Assembly (NCBI GenBank): GCA_947383875.1
Contig: CANDEX010000008.1
Location: 1-40,079, forward strand
Source of the DNA: an uncultured Azospirillum sp.
Lineage (GTDB): Bacteria; Pseudomonadota; Alphaproteobacteria; RF32; CAG-239
Reading direction: 5' to 3'
Length of the DNA stretch: 40,079 nt
Part shown: in pieces, positions 39,480-40,079 of the stretch
Layout: every line of letters begins with the position of its first letter
Position numbering within the stretch: the first letter of the stretch is position 1
Translations under genes and position numbers: made by a program
The notes under the pieces: generated by a model
The model's input: the letters and a program-made list of their open reading frames with translations, nothing else
Told to the model about the DNA's origin: nothing
Databases searched by the model: none

Positions 39480-39935
39480 ATGGATTGGTGTCAAATTTTA
39501 GTTTCATCATTATCAGGTATTGTAGGTGCTGCGGTAGGTGGCTTTGCAACTTATTTAACGATGGCAAAGCAATTTAAATATATGGTAGAACAAGAAATAC
39601 AAAAGCAGAAGCGAGATGATGAACTGTATTTGAAAAGAAAGAGAGAAGACTTATATGCCAAAATGTATGATTTTTTAATGCGTTTTGAAAAAGATATTCG
39701 TATTGGAAAAGATAATTGGATGTCAAAACAAACCAAAGATTTATTTAACACAATTCAAGTTGAATGTATTTGGGGAAATAAAAAAACAATGGATTTATTT
39801 TATGATTTCTTCGGAGATTTATTTAAAAGTCCCACACAATATCGGAAAGATTTTTATAAGGCTCACGATAAAAACAATAAGAAAATACTAACATTTCAGA
39901 CTCATATCCGTAAAGAATTAGGTATAAAAGACTAA
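39480..39935 (+). CDS. Small membrane-anchored coiled-coil protein
   Basis: 151 aa from ATG 39480, behind AAGGA. One N-terminal membrane helix lies at about 7-29 (LVSSLSGIVGAAVGGFATYL). A highly charged helix follows at about 34-58 (EQEIQKQKRDDELYLKRKRE), then a helical C-terminal domain with several aromatic residues (FYDFFGDLF). The family is not recognised. The topology (helix in the inner membrane, rest in the cytoplasm) is like that of membrane partners in some phage-defence operons. Starting 11 bp after the HEPN gene, it is likely its co-transcribed partner. Confidence 0.7.
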   Translation: MDWCQILVSSLSGIVGAAVGGFATYLTMAKQFKYMVEQEIQKQKRDDELYLKRKREDLYAKMYDFLMRFEKDIRIGKDNWMSKQTKDLFNTIQVECIWGNKKTMDLFYDFFGDLFKSPTQYRKDFYKAHDKNNKKILTFQTHIRKELGIKD

Positions 39936-40061
39936 TTGAAGACTATTCACATTTTCTTCACATAAGAATTTTTAACAATATAACTTATTGATAAATCATC
40001 ATAAAAAATTATATCTATTTAACAAAACGTTAAGATTTATCTCAACGAGAGATGCAAGAAG

Positions 40062-40079
40062 AGAAAGCTGTCGCTTTCT
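40062..40079 (+). other. Hairpin at the right window edge
   Basis: AGAAAGC (40062-40068), the loop TGTC and GCTTTCT (40073-40079) are a perfect 7-bp stem cut by the window end. It may be the terminator of the HEPN operon; whether a T-tract follows cannot be seen. The rest of 39936-40061 is AT-rich with no gene visible. Confidence 0.4.

Overview
The window looks like a chromosomal segment of a low-GC, probably gut-associated and fermentative alphaproteobacterium. The evidence is the gene order nuoL-nuoM-nuoN-birA-rnj, the rplM-rpsI pair with an N-terminally extended uS9, and an RNase J in a Gram-negative, all familiar from Alphaproteobacteria. A full-length bifunctional AdhE points to mixed-acid or ethanol fermentation. 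Lineage is an inference; no rRNA or tRNA gene was seen.

Layout. 1-2917: an exported-protein cassette, namely the end of a cysteine-rich protein followed by two genes with DUF1566/Lcl_C-like domains. 2981-9108: housekeeping and metabolism (pgpA, an orphan gene, adhE, a MATE transporter, a histidine phosphatase). 9162-17656: a very large autotransporter adhesin on the minus strand, with a decayed DUF1566-like gene fused directly behind its stop codon. 17857-21360: a DUF2157/GDYXXLXY membrane pair, then a HAD phosphatase coupled to a glycerol-1-phosphate dehydrogenase. 21361-24936: a minus-strand operon (ParB-like protein, glycosyltransferase, HD hydrolase) divergent from a repeat-rich beta-solenoid-like protein. 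25049-26137: an orphan gene and a MerR regulator. 26237-33333: nuoL, nuoM, nuoN, birA and rnj, tightly packed. 33482-35141: a second copy of the cysteine-rich cassette, its second gene frameshifted. 35354-36291: rplM-rpsI. 36412-40079: an AT-rich accessory segment with a RhuM-family gene, a polytopic membrane protein, an ApeA-like HEPN protein with an RX4H motif, and a small membrane-anchored coiled-coil protein.

Most notable: (i) the three antiporter-like complex I subunits have lost most of the charged residues known to matter for proton translocation; (ii) a family of exported Cys-rich/DUF1566 proteins occurs as two cassettes about 33 kb apart plus one pseudogene, sharing a short Cys module I cannot assign to a named domain; (iii) the autotransporter carries ankyrin-like repeats and an extra membrane segment before its passenger; (iv) the HEPN-containing segment at the right end is a candidate uncharacterised defence or toxin locus. 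All homology statements come from reading the sequence by eye; no searches were run.
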